This document shows positions 8,667 through 17,028 of a stretch of 64,000 nt of DNA, one piece after another. How positions within the stretch are numbered: position 1 is the first letter of the stretch; the number at the start of each line of letters is the position of its first letter. A program made the position numbers and the translations under genes. The DNA comes from JBBQWS01 sp038210415 (GTDB taxonomy: Bacteria > Actinomycetota > Actinomycetes > Prado026), in the NCBI GenBank assembly GCA_038210415.1, contig JBBQWS010000008.1, positions 18,536 through 82,535 of the forward strand. The letters are read 5' to 3'. The notes under the pieces were generated by a model, which did not search any database, was not told the origin of the DNA, and saw nothing but the letters and a program-made list of their open reading frames with translations.

Positions 8667-8725
8667 GGGTGCTGCGAAACCTCGGCCTATTGGCATGAGG
8701 GGACCCATGTGGCGGGAAGGGGGGT
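8667..8725 (-). repeat. Dispersed border repeat, copy B (inverted partner of copy A)
   Basis: Inverted copy, read on the minus strand as CGCCACATGGGTCCC followed by CTCATGCCAATAGGCCG and GAGGTTTCGCAGCACCC. It is the best match to copy E, including the GTTTCGCAGCACCC tail. It ends 13 bases from the stop of the FAD/GcvT gene. Confidence 0.85.
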
Positions 8726-8738
8726 GGGTGCGGGTGGG

Positions 8739-11258
8739 TCAACCGCTAGGGGTGCGGAAGGGGGACCAGCGGACCTTGCCGCCGCCCGAGCCGAACAGGA
8801 CGTCGACGTCGACGTCGACCTCGGCCGTGCCGTCCGTCGTCAGGGCGGCGGCGAAGCCCGGTTCGAGCATGACGATGCCGCAGTCGGCGCCGAGGGTGTG
8901 CCCGGGTGCCGCGCTCGTGACCTCACCCACCACGCGACCGCCGGCGCGGACGCTGTCGCCGCCGTGCAGCACAGCGTCTGGGTCGTCGAGCAGCAGGAAC
9001 GCCTGGCGCCGTTGCCGGACCGCCGGATTCGCCTCGACGGCTTCCTGACCCACGAACGACTTGCCCGCTGCCACGAATCGGTCGAGCCCGGCCGCCCACG
9101 GATTCTCGGCCGGCGTGATGTCGTGGCCGAGGTGCCGGTAACCCACTTCGAGCCGCAACGAGTCGAGCGCGTGCAGCCCGGCCAGCCGTAGCCCGAGGTC
9201 GGCCCCCGCTTCGAGCACGGCGTCGAAGACCCCAACCGCGTAGTCGGTCGGGACGTACAGCTCGTAGCCGAGCTCTCCGGTGAACGAGACCCGGGCGACC
9301 AGCCCGTCGGCGTCGGCGATCTCGGCCGGCCGGACGCCGAACCGGGGCAGCCCGGACAGGTCGGCGTCGTACGGCAGGAGCCTGCTGACGAGCTCGCGGC
9401 TGGCCGGTCCGGCCAGGTGGAGCACCGCGGTGCCGCTGGTGGCGTCGAAGACCTCACAGGCGGCACCCGACGCCGCTCGTCGCAGCAGGTGCATGGTGGC
9501 CCGGTGCGCGGTCGTCGGTGTCACGACGAGGAAACGCTGGGCCCCGAGGCGTAACACCGTGCCGTCGAGCACGATGCCACCGCGCAGGTTCAGGGCGAGG
9601 GTGTACACGACCCGGCCGATCGCGATGTCGACGTCGGCGGTGAGTACGCGCTGCAGGACGGCGCACGCATTCGGTCCCGTGACCTCGAACTTGCTGAACG
9701 ACGACAGGTCGAAGAACGCGACGGCCTCGCGGGCGGCCCGGTGCTCGGAGGCTGTTGCGTCGAACCACTCCTGCCGCCCGTACGAGTACCGGGGCTCGGC
9801 GAGATCGCCTGGCCGGCCGAACCACAGCGGACGTTCCCATCCGTTGGTCTCGCCGAGGCGTCCGCCGGCGGCGTGCAGCCGTTCGGTGAGCGGAGTGCGG
9901 CGGACCCCACGCGCCGCCGTGGACTGGAGCTGCGGCCAGTGCATGGCGTACAGCCGGCCGAGGCTCTCGGTCGTCCGCCGGTGCAGGTAGCGGCGGTTGG
10001 CCTGCGCCGCCGCGAACCGGCCGACGTCGACGGCCGAGGAGTCGAAGCCGGGTGCCCCGCCCAGGACCCAGTCGGCGAGGACCTGTCCCGCACCGGGTGC
10101 GTAGATCACGCCCTGCGAGTTGAAACCGGCCCCGACAAAGAGTCCGGCGACCTCGGGAGTCTCGCCGAGGCAGAAGTTCACATCGGGCGTGAACGACTCG
10201 GGGGCGCAGAGGAACCGTTGGTACGTAACGGTTCTCAGGGCGGGCACGGCGCGTTCGGCGTTCGCGCGGATCGGCCGGAAATGCTCCCAGTCGGGCTCGA
10301 ATTCCGAGAAAGCGAAGTCCGACCCGATGCCCGACATCGAACGCGGCTTCCCGTCCGGCTCGAACGCGCCGACGACGAGCGCGCCGCGGTGGTGCCGGAT
10401 GTAGAGCGAGGAGTCGAGGTCGCGGACTAGCGGCATCGACGCGACGGCGCCCGCGACCGGGGTCGTGGTGACGTGTACGTGCTCGGCTGCGTAGAGGGCG
10501 ACGGCGGCGCCGACCGAAGCGGCGAGGTCGCGGGTCCACACTCCGCAGCACAGGACCACGCGCTCTGCCTCGATCACGCCGGCCTCGGTGACGACGCCGG
10601 TCACGCGCCGGTCGTCGGCCGGCCCCTCGACGCGCAGCCCGGTGACCGCCACGTCCTCGCGTACGGTCACGCCGAGGTCGTGCGCCCGCCGCGCCAGCGC
10701 TGCGGCGCCCCACCCCGGGTTGATCATCGCGTCGCCCGGCTGGTGCAGGGCGGTGAGCACGCCGTCGGCCGACAGCAGTGGGTGCAGGTCGGACAGCGCC
10801 CTCGGGTCGACCAGCTCGGCATCGACCCCGTGGTGCCGGGCCATCGCGGCGGTCGACCTGAGCTCGTCGACCCGTCCGGGCTGCCGGGCGAGGGTCAGCG
10901 AGCCGTTCTGGTTGAACGCGACCGGCAGCCCCGTCTTGGCCTCGAGCCCTGCGTACAGGTCGACGCCATAGCTCGCCAGCTCAGTGAGGGCGTGGCTGCC
11001 GCGCACGCGGGCCAGCAGGCCGGCCGCGTGCCACGAGGTGCCGGAGGCGATGCGGTTGCGCTCCAGCAGCAGCACGTCGCGCTCGCCGGCGAGGGCGAGG
11101 TGCAGGGCGGTGGACGCGCCGAGCAGGCCCCCGCCGACGACCACGACCCGGGCGCGGATCGGCGGGGCGGACGCGACCTCGGGGCCGATGAACTCGGTGG
11201 CTGCGATCGAGGTGTCGAGCATCCGCTCGTCGGGAACGGCACCGGGTTCGGGGCGCAT
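8739..11258 (-). CDS. FAD-dependent oxidoreductase fused to GcvT domain, dimethylglycine/sarcosine dehydrogenase type
   Basis: An 839-residue two-domain protein. Residues ~35-430 form an FAD domain: RVVVVGGGLLGASTALHLA is the nucleotide fold, and GTSWHAAGLLARVR holds the His that carries covalent FAD in the dimethylglycine/sarcosine dehydrogenase family. The C-terminal ~380 residues match the GcvT/aminomethyltransferase fold, which passes the released one-carbon unit to tetrahydrofolate as methylene-THF. That chemistry fits the dimethylglycine left by betaine demethylation. The ATG at 11258 is the natural start. The promoter region upstream contains TTGATTGACC. It is alone on its strand between repeat copies B and C. 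Exact N-methyl substrate is unproven. Confidence 0.82.
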   Translation of the reverse strand: MRPEPGAVPDERMLDTSIAATEFIGPEVASAPPIRARVVVVGGGLLGASTALHLALAGERDVLLLERNRIASGTSWHAAGLLARVRGSHALTELASYGVDLYAGLEAKTGLPVAFNQNGSLTLARQPGRVDELRSTAAMARHHGVDAELVDPRALSDLHPLLSADGVLTALHQPGDAMINPGWGAAALARRAHDLGVTVREDVAVTGLRVEGPADDRRVTGVVTEAGVIEAERVVLCCGVWTRDLAASVGAAVALYAAEHVHVTTTPVAGAVASMPLVRDLDSSLYIRHHRGALVVGAFEPDGKPRSMSGIGSDFAFSEFEPDWEHFRPIRANAERAVPALRTVTYQRFLCAPESFTPDVNFCLGETPEVAGLFVGAGFNSQGVIYAPGAGQVLADWVLGGAPGFDSSAVDVGRFAAAQANRRYLHRRTTESLGRLYAMHWPQLQSTAARGVRRTPLTERLHAAGGRLGETNGWERPLWFGRPGDLAEPRYSYGRQEWFDATASEHRAAREAVAFFDLSSFSKFEVTGPNACAVLQRVLTADVDIAIGRVVYTLALNLRGGIVLDGTVLRLGAQRFLVVTPTTAHRATMHLLRRAASGAACEVFDATSGTAVLHLAGPASRELVSRLLPYDADLSGLPRFGVRPAEIADADGLVARVSFTGELGYELYVPTDYAVGVFDAVLEAGADLGLRLAGLHALDSLRLEVGYRHLGHDITPAENPWAAGLDRFVAAGKSFVGQEAVEANPAVRQRRQAFLLLDDPDAVLHGGDSVRAGGRVVGEVTSAAPGHTLGADCGIVMLEPGFAAALTTDGTAEVDVDVDVLFGSGGGKVRWSPFRTPSG

Positions 11259-11360
11259 GGTCGCGTTCTCCTCGTCCGGTTCGGATCGGTCGTGGCCACC
11301 GTACCAACTGATGCTGAACGGTCAATCAATCTGGAGGGGAGTCGTCCCCTGAGTGGTTCG

Positions 11361-11405
11361 AGAGCTCGATCTAGTGGCATCAGGGGGCCCTTGTGGCGAA
11401 AGTGG
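11361..11405 (-). repeat. Dispersed border repeat, copy C
   Basis: On the minus strand it reads CGCCACAAGGGCCCC followed by CTGATGCCACTAGATCGAG, the most diverged core (two changes in the GGGTCCC box). It lies between the divergent FAD/GcvT and kinase genes, about 100 bases from the former start. It has no nearby inverted partner. Confidence 0.75.
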
Positions 11406-11453
11406 ATGACGGCTGTGGCGCCAGTCCTTGCAGCGGAGTTCTACGATCCGTCG

Positions 11454-12194
11454 ATGACAGTGGAGCGCGACTACGGCGTCCTTCTCGCCCGCGCCAGTGC
11501 CCTGGTCGTCCCCGGCTCACGGGCGGTCCTCGGCATCGCGGGCGCACCGGGGTCCGGCAAGTCGACGCTGGCCGCGCGGCTCCTGGGCGACCTCGGGCGC
11601 AGCGCGCGCCTCGTCCCGATGGACGGGTTCCACCTGTCGAACGTCACCCTCGACCGGCTCGGCCTGCGCGGCGAGAAGGGCTCTCCCCGGACGTTCGATG
11701 TCGCCGGCTACATCGAGCTGCTCCGCCGGCTCCGCGACTCGGCCGCGGTGCCGGTGCCGGTGCCGGGTTTCGACCGCGTGACCGACGAGCCGATCGCGGG
11801 CGCGGCGACCGTCGAAGCCGGCGTGCCCCTCGTGGTCACCGAGGGCAACTACCTGCTGTGGGACGAGGGGCCGTGGGCGCAGGTGCGCGGACTGTTGGAC
11901 GAGGCGTGGTTCTGCGCCCCGCCGGAGGACGACCGGATCGACCGCCTCGTCGCGCGACACGTGCGGTTCGGGCGGACCCCGGCCGCTGCGGTCGCGTGGG
12001 CCGGTGGGCCGGATGCCGCAAACGCGGCGTTGGTGGCTGCCTCGCGGGTTCAGGCGGACCTCGTCGTGGACGTCAGCGACGGAGCGCGACCCAGTTTGTC
12101 TCGGAAGGCGCGCGCTGTTGCGCCTAGCGCTACGCTGCACCATGCCCGGGCGAAGGCACACGAACCGGCGACGGTCGAGGGCGAGGACACATGA
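11454..12194 (+). CDS. P-loop nucleoside/nucleotide-type kinase (uridine kinase/phosphoribulokinase-like)
   Basis: A 246-residue ATPase. GIAGAPGSGKSTLAARLL is the Walker A loop, VPMDGFHLSN the substrate-side Asp motif of uridine kinase/PRK-like kinases, and VVTEGNYLLWDEGPW a Walker-B-like strand with the typical GNYLL. The C-terminus after VVDVSDG is longer than usual and low in recognisable structure. The ATG at 11454 is chosen because the reading frame upstream is antisense to the dehydrogenase. It overlaps betA by four bases (ATGA), so the two are translationally coupled. Members of this group phosphorylate nucleosides, sugars or pantothenate-like alcohols. A role linked to choline is not evident. 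Confidence 0.75.
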   Translation: MTVERDYGVLLARASALVVPGSRAVLGIAGAPGSGKSTLAARLLGDLGRSARLVPMDGFHLSNVTLDRLGLRGEKGSPRTFDVAGYIELLRRLRDSAAVPVPVPGFDRVTDEPIAGAATVEAGVPLVVTEGNYLLWDEGPWAQVRGLLDEAWFCAPPEDDRIDRLVARHVRFGRTPAAAVAWAGGPDAANAALVAASRVQADLVVDVSDGARPSLSRKARAVAPSATLHHARAKAHEPATVEGEDT

Positions 12195-13867
12195 CGCAGG
12201 CTGAGCTCGACTACATCATCGTGGGCGGCGGCTCGGCGGGCAGCGCGCTCGCGAACCGGCTGAGCGCGGACCCGGGAATCCAGGTGCTGGTGCTGGAGGC
12301 CGGTCGCAACGACAGCCTCTGGGACGTCTTCATCCACATGCCGGCGGCGCTCCCGTTCCCCATCGGCAGCAAGTTCTACGACTGGAAGTACGAGTCCGAG
12401 CCCGAGCCGCACATGAACGGCCGCAAGATCTACCACGCGCGCGGCAAGGTCCTCGGCGGCTCGTCCAGCATCAACGGCATGATCTTCCAGCGCGGCAACC
12501 CGATGGACTACGAGCGCTGGGGCGCCGACCCGGGAATGCAGAGCTGGGACTACGCGCACTGCCTGCCGTACTTCAAGAAGATGGAGACCTGCACCGCGGG
12601 AGCCGACGAGTTCAGGGGCGGCGACGGCCCGCTGGTGCTCGAACGCGGACCGGCCACGAACCCGCTGTTCGGCACCTTCCTCAAGGCGGCCGCGGAGGCC
12701 GGGTACCCGCTGACCAAGGATGTCAACGGCTACCAGCAGGAGGGGTTCGCGAAGTTCGACCGCAACATCAAGGACGGTCGCCGCCTCTCGGCAGCCCGCG
12801 CGTACCTGCACCCGGTTATGGACCGGCCGAACCTGACGGTCCAGACCCGGGCCTTCGTCAACAAGGTGGTCTTCGAGGGCAGGACAGCCGTCGGCGTCGA
12901 GTACACCCACCGAAGCGGAGCAGCACAGACCGTGCGGGCCCGCGAGGTGATCCTGTGCGGGGGGGCAATCAACTCGCCCCAGCTGCTGCAGCTCTCGGGC
13001 GTCGGCAACGCAGACGAGCTGCGGGCCCTCGGCATCGACGTCGTGCACGACCTGCCCGGCGTCGGCGAGAACCTGCAGGACCACCTCGAGGTCTACATCC
13101 AGTACGCCTGCAAGGAGCCGGTCTCCATCGCGCCCGGGCTGAAGATGTGGAAGCGCCCGTTCATCGGAGCGCAGTGGCTGTTCTTCAAGAGCGGGCCCGG
13201 TGCCACCAACCACTTCGAGGCAGGCGGGTTCTGCCGCAGCAACGACGAGGTGGCCTACCCGAACCTGATGTTCCACTTCCTGCCGATCGCGATCCGGTAC
13301 GACGGCTCGGCACCCACGGCCGGGCACGGGTACCAGGTGCACGTCGGTCCGATGTACTCCGACGCCCGTGGTTCCGTGAAGATCACGAGCATCGACCCGC
13401 ACGTGCACCCGGCTCTGCGGTTCAACTACTTGTCTACCGAGCAGGACCGGCGCGAGTGGATCGAGGCGATCCACGTCGCACGCGACATCCTGACCCAGCC
13501 CGCCTTCGACCCGTTCAACGACGGCGAGCTGTCACCTGGCGCCTCGGTGAAGACCGACGACGAGGTCCTCGAGTGGGTCGCCAAGGATGCCGAGACGGCG
13601 CTGCACCCGTCCTGCACCTGCAAGATGGGCACCGATGCGATGTCCGTCGTCGACCCGCTGACCATGCGCGTGCACGGGGTGGAGGGTCTGCGCGTGGTCG
13701 ACGCCTCGGTCATGCCGTACGTGACGAACGGCAACATCTACGCGCCGGTGATGATGCTCGCCGAGAAGGCGGCGGACCTGATCCTCGGCACCGAGCCGCT
13801 TCTGCCGAGCGCCGCGCCCTTCTACCGGCACCAGCCGACGACACCGCCCGGTGGCGCGGGAGCCTGA
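12191..13867 (+). CDS. betA: GMC oxidoreductase, choline dehydrogenase-like
   Basis: A 558-residue flavoprotein of the glucose-methanol-choline family. YIIVGGGSAGSALANRL binds FAD, ARGKVLGGSSSINGMIFQRG and DYERWG are signature segments of the choline dehydrogenase branch, and HPSCTCKMG with VDASVMPYVTNGN carries the C-terminal catalytic His/Asn region. The likely reaction is choline to betaine aldehyde, which would feed the betaine aldehyde dehydrogenase at 29.2 kb. Other GMC alcohol oxidases share the fold, so substrate rests on motif resemblance plus context. The first codon overlaps the kinase stop. Confidence 0.82.
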   Translation: MTQAELDYIIVGGGSAGSALANRLSADPGIQVLVLEAGRNDSLWDVFIHMPAALPFPIGSKFYDWKYESEPEPHMNGRKIYHARGKVLGGSSSINGMIFQRGNPMDYERWGADPGMQSWDYAHCLPYFKKMETCTAGADEFRGGDGPLVLERGPATNPLFGTFLKAAAEAGYPLTKDVNGYQQEGFAKFDRNIKDGRRLSAARAYLHPVMDRPNLTVQTRAFVNKVVFEGRTAVGVEYTHRSGAAQTVRAREVILCGGAINSPQLLQLSGVGNADELRALGIDVVHDLPGVGENLQDHLEVYIQYACKEPVSIAPGLKMWKRPFIGAQWLFFKSGPGATNHFEAGGFCRSNDEVAYPNLMFHFLPIAIRYDGSAPTAGHGYQVHVGPMYSDARGSVKITSIDPHVHPALRFNYLSTEQDRREWIEAIHVARDILTQPAFDPFNDGELSPGASVKTDDEVLEWVAKDAETALHPSCTCKMGTDAMSVVDPLTMRVHGVEGLRVVDASVMPYVTNGNIYAPVMMLAEKAADLILGTEPLLPSAAPFYRHQPTTPPGGAGA

Positions 13868-13874
13868 CCCGTGT

Positions 13875-13893
13875 GCCGGCCGGACCGGCCGGG
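13875..13893. terminator. Perfect hairpin between convergent betA and lipoprotein genes
   Basis: CCGGCCGG (13876-13883), one A, then CCGGCCGG (13885-13892), in the 43-base gap between two convergent stop codons. The sequence is symmetrical and could act in both directions. The loop is only formed by unpairing the inner bases. Confidence 0.5.
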
Positions 13894-13910
13894 CTCGTGT
13901 CCTTCGTCGG

Positions 13911-14636
13911 TCAGGGTTTCCGCACCGCCGCCGCGTGGTCGAAGGAACCGTAGCTGGTGGTCTGCTGGAACGCCAGGGCTCGCCCGGAGGTGCTGAGCGT
14001 GGTCTGCATCCGGAAGCCGGTGACGTGACCGGCTGGGTCGAGCGTGAACGCCACCGTGATCGGTGCCGCCCCGACACCCGTCTTCAGCAGCCCGCTGCCA
14101 GCTGCGTCGGTCGCCGAGATCGTCCCGACCAGCCTTCCCGTGGCGTCGACAGTCAGCGAGCCGCTCGCCTGCAGCGCGCCGATCAGACCGGCCAACGGAG
14201 ATCCGTCGGGGGCCGCCTGGAGCGTGCCGGGACGCCAGGTCCCAGCGTTGATACGGACGTAGCGGGCAGCGCCGACCCGCACCACCGACTCGTGCTTGAT
14301 CCCACTGACCACGTCGAACGCGAGCCGGTCGGGCAGCACGGCGCGGCCGCGCAAGGTCACCTCATGGCCACCGAGCACGCTGGCGGAAGCGAAGGTGTAC
14401 GAGCGGAGGGCGCGAGTCGCAGCCACGGCACGTTGGCGTAGCGCCACGGCGGCCGGTGTGGCCGTCGAGCCGGTCTGGGCCACGGCCGCTGCTGGCGCGG
14501 CGGCGGTCCCGCTCCGGGGGGCGCTGCAGCCGGTCAGGGCGATGAGGCTGAGGGCGGTACCTGCGAGCAGGGCGCCGGCGGTCGAACGCCGGCACCCCGC
14601 CTGCTGGCCGCGCTCAGCCCTGGTGGTTGTCGCCAC
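13911..14636 (-). CDS. Secreted lipoprotein, LppX/LprG-like
   Basis: A 241-residue lipoprotein: basic N-terminus, hydrophobic stretch and lipobox (LIALTGC), then an Ala/Thr-rich linker and a domain of repeated beta strands (VTLRGRAVLPDRLAFDV, ARYVRINAGTWRPG, PITVAFTLDPAGHVTGF) resembling the LppX/LprAFG or DUF-type periplasmic carrier fold. The GTG at 14636, 23 bases inside the end of the upstream gene, gives the shortest start that keeps the signal peptide. An exact start is uncertain. It is co-transcribed with the 14614-15114 gene and so probably under the sigma factor next door. Confidence 0.7.
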   Translation of the reverse strand: MATTTRAERGQQAGCRRSTAGALLAGTALSLIALTGCSAPRSGTAAAPAAAVAQTGSTATPAAVALRQRAVAATRALRSYTFASASVLGGHEVTLRGRAVLPDRLAFDVVSGIKHESVVRVGAARYVRINAGTWRPGTLQAAPDGSPLAGLIGALQASGSLTVDATGRLVGTISATDAAGSGLLKTGVGAAPITVAFTLDPAGHVTGFRMQTTLSTSGRALAFQQTTSYGSFDHAAAVRKP

Positions 14637-15114
14637 CGGACTGGTTGTCGCTCGAACCGGACGGGTCCGCGGTCGGCTGGACATCGCTGCCCTGGCCGCT
14701 GCCCTGGCCGCTCCCCTGGTCGTCCCCGGACTTGCCGTCGCCCGACTTCTGGTTCCCGGACTGGCTGCCCGTGCCGCTGTCGTCCCCCTGGGTGTCTCCG
14801 GACTGGTCGTCGGCGCTGGCGCTCGTGCTGGGTTCGGGCGTCGGCGTCTCGGTCGCCGTCGGGTCCGCACTCGGTGCGGAGCTCGATGTGGCGTCTGCGG
14901 TCTCGGCGGTCTCGGCGTCGGCCGGGTCCACCGTGGTGTCGGTGACGTCACCGGTCTGGTCATCGAGGTTGAAGTCGACGGAGACTCCGATGCCGGGGAT
15001 CTCGCTCGAAACGGTGGTCGACGGGCTGGACGCCTGCGCAGGGGTGGCCAAGGCCGCACCGGCCAGGGCCAGGCTCAGCACCGCTGCGGCGGCCAGAGGC
15101 TTGTTGCGAATCAT
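14614..15114 (-). CDS. Secreted low-complexity Ser/Thr/Asp/Gly-rich protein
   Basis: A 166-residue exported protein. The ATG at 15114 has an AGGAG ribosome-binding site seven bases upstream and starts a clear signal peptide (MIRNKPLAAAAVLSLALAG, cleavage after ATPAQA). The mature part is disordered, acidic and rich in S, T, D, G and Q, with GSGQGSGQGS-type repeats. It has no catalytic motif and probably sits in or outside the cell wall. Its promoter is nearly identical to the one in front of the divergent sigma gene, so it is a likely member of that regulon. Confidence 0.7.
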   Translation of the reverse strand: MIRNKPLAAAAVLSLALAGAALATPAQASSPSTTVSSEIPGIGVSVDFNLDDQTGDVTDTTVDPADAETAETADATSSSAPSADPTATETPTPEPSTSASADDQSGDTQGDDSGTGSQSGNQKSGDGKSGDDQGSGQGSGQGSDVQPTADPSGSSDNQSGGDNHQG

Positions 15115-15165
15115 GTCGATCTCCTGATGGTGGTGGGCGTTCGCCGGGGTGAACCGGCGCTCGAA

Positions 15166-15200
15166 CGGTTCGTTGCCGCCCGCGGCCGGACCGTTACACC
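15166..15200 (-). promoter_or_regulatory. Probable ECF-sigma promoter for the secreted-protein operon
   Basis: On the minus strand GGTGTAACG (-35 region) is followed 19 bases after GTAACG by CGAACCG, about 50 bases before the start at 15114. The 35-base segment matches the plus-strand segment at 15286-15320 at 29 positions. GTAACG resembles the reported -35 of mycobacterial SigD promoters. Confidence 0.65.
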
Positions 15201-15285
15201 CTTGCGGCGTTCTCACCTTCTCGGCTCAATGGCCCGCCAGGGTGTAGACGCGGATTCTGCGCGCCGATACATCGAGGGCTGCGGC

Positions 15286-15320
15286 GGTGTAACGCGCCGG
15301 GCCCCGGCGGCAACGAATCG
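15286..15320 (+). promoter_or_regulatory. Probable autoregulatory promoter of the ECF sigma gene
   Basis: GGTGTAACG, then CGAATCG 19 bases after GTAACG, ending 18 bases before the GTG start of the sigma gene. It mirrors the divergent copy at 15166-15200, which suggests that the sigma factor transcribes its own gene and the secreted-protein genes. Confidence 0.65.
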
Positions 15321-15337
15321 AGGAGATGGGGAGGCCA

Positions 15338-15880
15338 GTGGATCCCGAGGTGACGCGAAAAGCGATGGCTGGCGACCCGGCCGCGCTCGACTCGCTGATC
15401 CGCCACTTCCGCCCCGCTGTCTACCGCTACTGCCGGGCCCGGCTGCCTGACCCGGGCACAGCCGACGACGTGACCCAGGAGGTGATGTTGGCCATGATCC
15501 AAGCGCTCCCGACCCACCAGTCGGAGACCCACAGCATCGAAGCCTTCGTGTTCGGCATCGCCAACAACAAGGTCGCGATGACGCACCGCTCCGCGTACCG
15601 GCGGCGCGAGGACCTGTTCGACGCGCCCACCGACCGCCCGGACCCGACGCCCGGGCCGGAAGAGCTCACCGAAGGCAGGGACACGTTGGACCGGCTGGTC
15701 CGGCTGCTCGACGACCTGCCGCCGCGGCTGGCGGAGATCCTGATGCTCCGCGTCGCGGCCGGGCTGAGCGCGGCGGAGACGGCGGAGGTTCTCGGAATGA
15801 CAGAAGGAGCCGTCCGAGTGGCCCAGCACCGTGCGTTGAGCCGACTTCGGCTCAGCCCTGCCACGGGAGCGTTCCGGTGA
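15338..15880 (+). CDS. ECF sigma factor, SigD/ShbA-like
   Basis: A 180-residue group IV sigma factor. Region 2 is seen in RYCRARLPDPGTADDVTQEVML and FVFGIANNKVAMTHRSAYR, closely resembling the SigD/ShbA group of actinobacteria. Region 4 is LPPRLAEILMLRVAAGLSAAETAEVLGMTEGAVRVAQHRAL. GTG at 15338 is preferred because GGGGAGG precedes it at the right spacing; an in-frame ATG at 15326 would have its ribosome site too close. The next gene encodes the anti-sigma factor and overlaps by four bases. The promoter upstream is probably self-recognised. Confidence 0.85.
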   Translation: MDPEVTRKAMAGDPAALDSLIRHFRPAVYRYCRARLPDPGTADDVTQEVMLAMIQALPTHQSETHSIEAFVFGIANNKVAMTHRSAYRRREDLFDAPTDRPDPTPGPEELTEGRDTLDRLVRLLDDLPPRLAEILMLRVAAGLSAAETAEVLGMTEGAVRVAQHRALSRLRLSPATGAFR

Positions 15881-16773
15881 CCCCCGACCCCCGCCCGGCG
15901 AGCTTGGCCGACCTGGACGCCACCGACGCCTGGCTCGACGCTGTGGCGCGCCGGACACCGCCGCTTGACGACGAGCTCGCAGGCGCTCTGGTGTCGTGGC
16001 TGGACCGGATCGACGAGGGTCTGGTCAGTCTCCCCGTCGTGGTGCTGACCCCCCTCGCCGACCGGGCCGGGGCGCCGGCGGACGCTTGCGCTGAGCCGCT
16101 CCGACTCGACCGGCTCACTCGTCGCCGTCGCCGGATCGCGGTCTTCGCTGCCGTCTCGGTGTTGGCGGTCGCCGGCACCGGCGTGGCTGCCGCAAGCCCC
16201 GGGTCGCTGCTCTACCCGGTCCACCAGAAGCTGTTCGGGACGGTGGCCGTCGTACCGGACCCCCTCGACCAAGCCGGCGCGCTCCTGGGCCAGGCACAGG
16301 GGTTCATCGACGCCGCCAAGCCTTCCCACCATCTGGGTGTAGACAGGGCCGCCAACGTCCGCAGCCTCTTGGCGCAGGCCCTCGGGATCCTGAAGACCGT
16401 GCGGCCTTCGGAACGACGTACGACGCTGCTAGCACTTCAAAGCTCTTTGGCGGACGAGCTGATTCAGCTGACTGCGATCGCACCTGAAGGGCCGAGGGGC
16501 TCGACGCCGCCCGGCAACAAGGCACCCGTAGCCACCGAGCCTGCCCAGGAGCAGGGGGGCAGCAGCCGGAACGGCTCCGCGGACCAGCAGGGCCAGGCCA
16601 AGGGATCCGACGACACCCACCACTCCGAGGAACCGAGCGCTGGCCCCACGGAAAGCCAGACCGACTCCGGCGGGACCAGCAGCGACCAGAGCTCGAAGAG
16701 CGGCGACGGCGGCTCGGACGGCGGGAGCAGCGGCAAAGGCGGACCGAGCCCCGAGCCGAGCGCGAGCAGTTAG
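15877..16773 (+). CDS. Membrane anti-sigma factor, RsdA-like
   Basis: A 298-residue single-pass membrane protein. The N-terminal ~50 residues (LADLDATDAWLDAVARRTPP...DDELAGALVSWLDRIDEG) resemble the SigD-binding segment of RsdA. A basic RRRRRIAVFAAVSVLAVAG helix at about residues 85-105 crosses the membrane. The outside part has a helical region and a long Ser/Gly/Asp-rich tail with no hydrophobic content. It overlaps the sigma gene (GTGA), the usual arrangement for a sigma and its inhibitor. Release of the sigma factor would probably need proteolysis of this protein. Confidence 0.75.
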   Translation: MTPDPRPASLADLDATDAWLDAVARRTPPLDDELAGALVSWLDRIDEGLVSLPVVVLTPLADRAGAPADACAEPLRLDRLTRRRRRIAVFAAVSVLAVAGTGVAAASPGSLLYPVHQKLFGTVAVVPDPLDQAGALLGQAQGFIDAAKPSHHLGVDRAANVRSLLAQALGILKTVRPSERRTTLLALQSSLADELIQLTAIAPEGPRGSTPPGNKAPVATEPAQEQGGSSRNGSADQQGQAKGSDDTHHSEEPSAGPTESQTDSGGTSSDQSSKSGDGGSDGGSSGKGGPSPEPSASS

Positions 16774-16818
16774 CTGCCGCCAACCGAGATGGCTGGCTCG
16801 TCGAATCCGCCGAGGCCG

Positions 16819-17019
16819 CTACGTCGCTCGGAAGACAGCCACCAGGGCGTTCGCGTGGCCGTGTCCCAGGCCGTGCTCGGTCTTCAGCCAGTCCACCTGC
16901 TGCAGGTGGGTGCGGTCGGAGACGGTCGCGAGCTGGCCCATCCAGTAGTCGACGGGGTGGCCGTACTTCTTCACGATCGACGGGAAGTACGACGCCGGCC
17001 CGGTGACCTTGTCTGCCAT
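16819..17019 (-). CDS. DUF4287 small protein
   Basis: A 66-residue protein with SYFPSIVKKYGHPVDYWM and HLQQVDWLKTEHGLGHGHANALV, the complete DUF4287 pattern. The family is often found as a short stand-alone protein or joined to DUF5655. Its biochemical role is not known. It is 10 bases downstream of the EamA transporter on the same strand and may share its transcript. Confidence 0.8.
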   Translation of the reverse strand: MADKVTGPASYFPSIVKKYGHPVDYWMGQLATVSDRTHLQQVDWLKTEHGLGHGHANALVAVFRAT

Positions 17020-17028
17020 GGCACCAAC

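Noticed and set aside
10473..11453. Upstream extension of the kinase frame
   Set aside because: It lies antisense to the FAD/GcvT gene and through repeat copy C. The Walker A domain begins shortly after the ATG at 11454.
13876..13892. CCGGCCGG palindrome as a replication or attachment site
   Set aside because: It sits between two convergent stops and is better explained as a bidirectional terminator.
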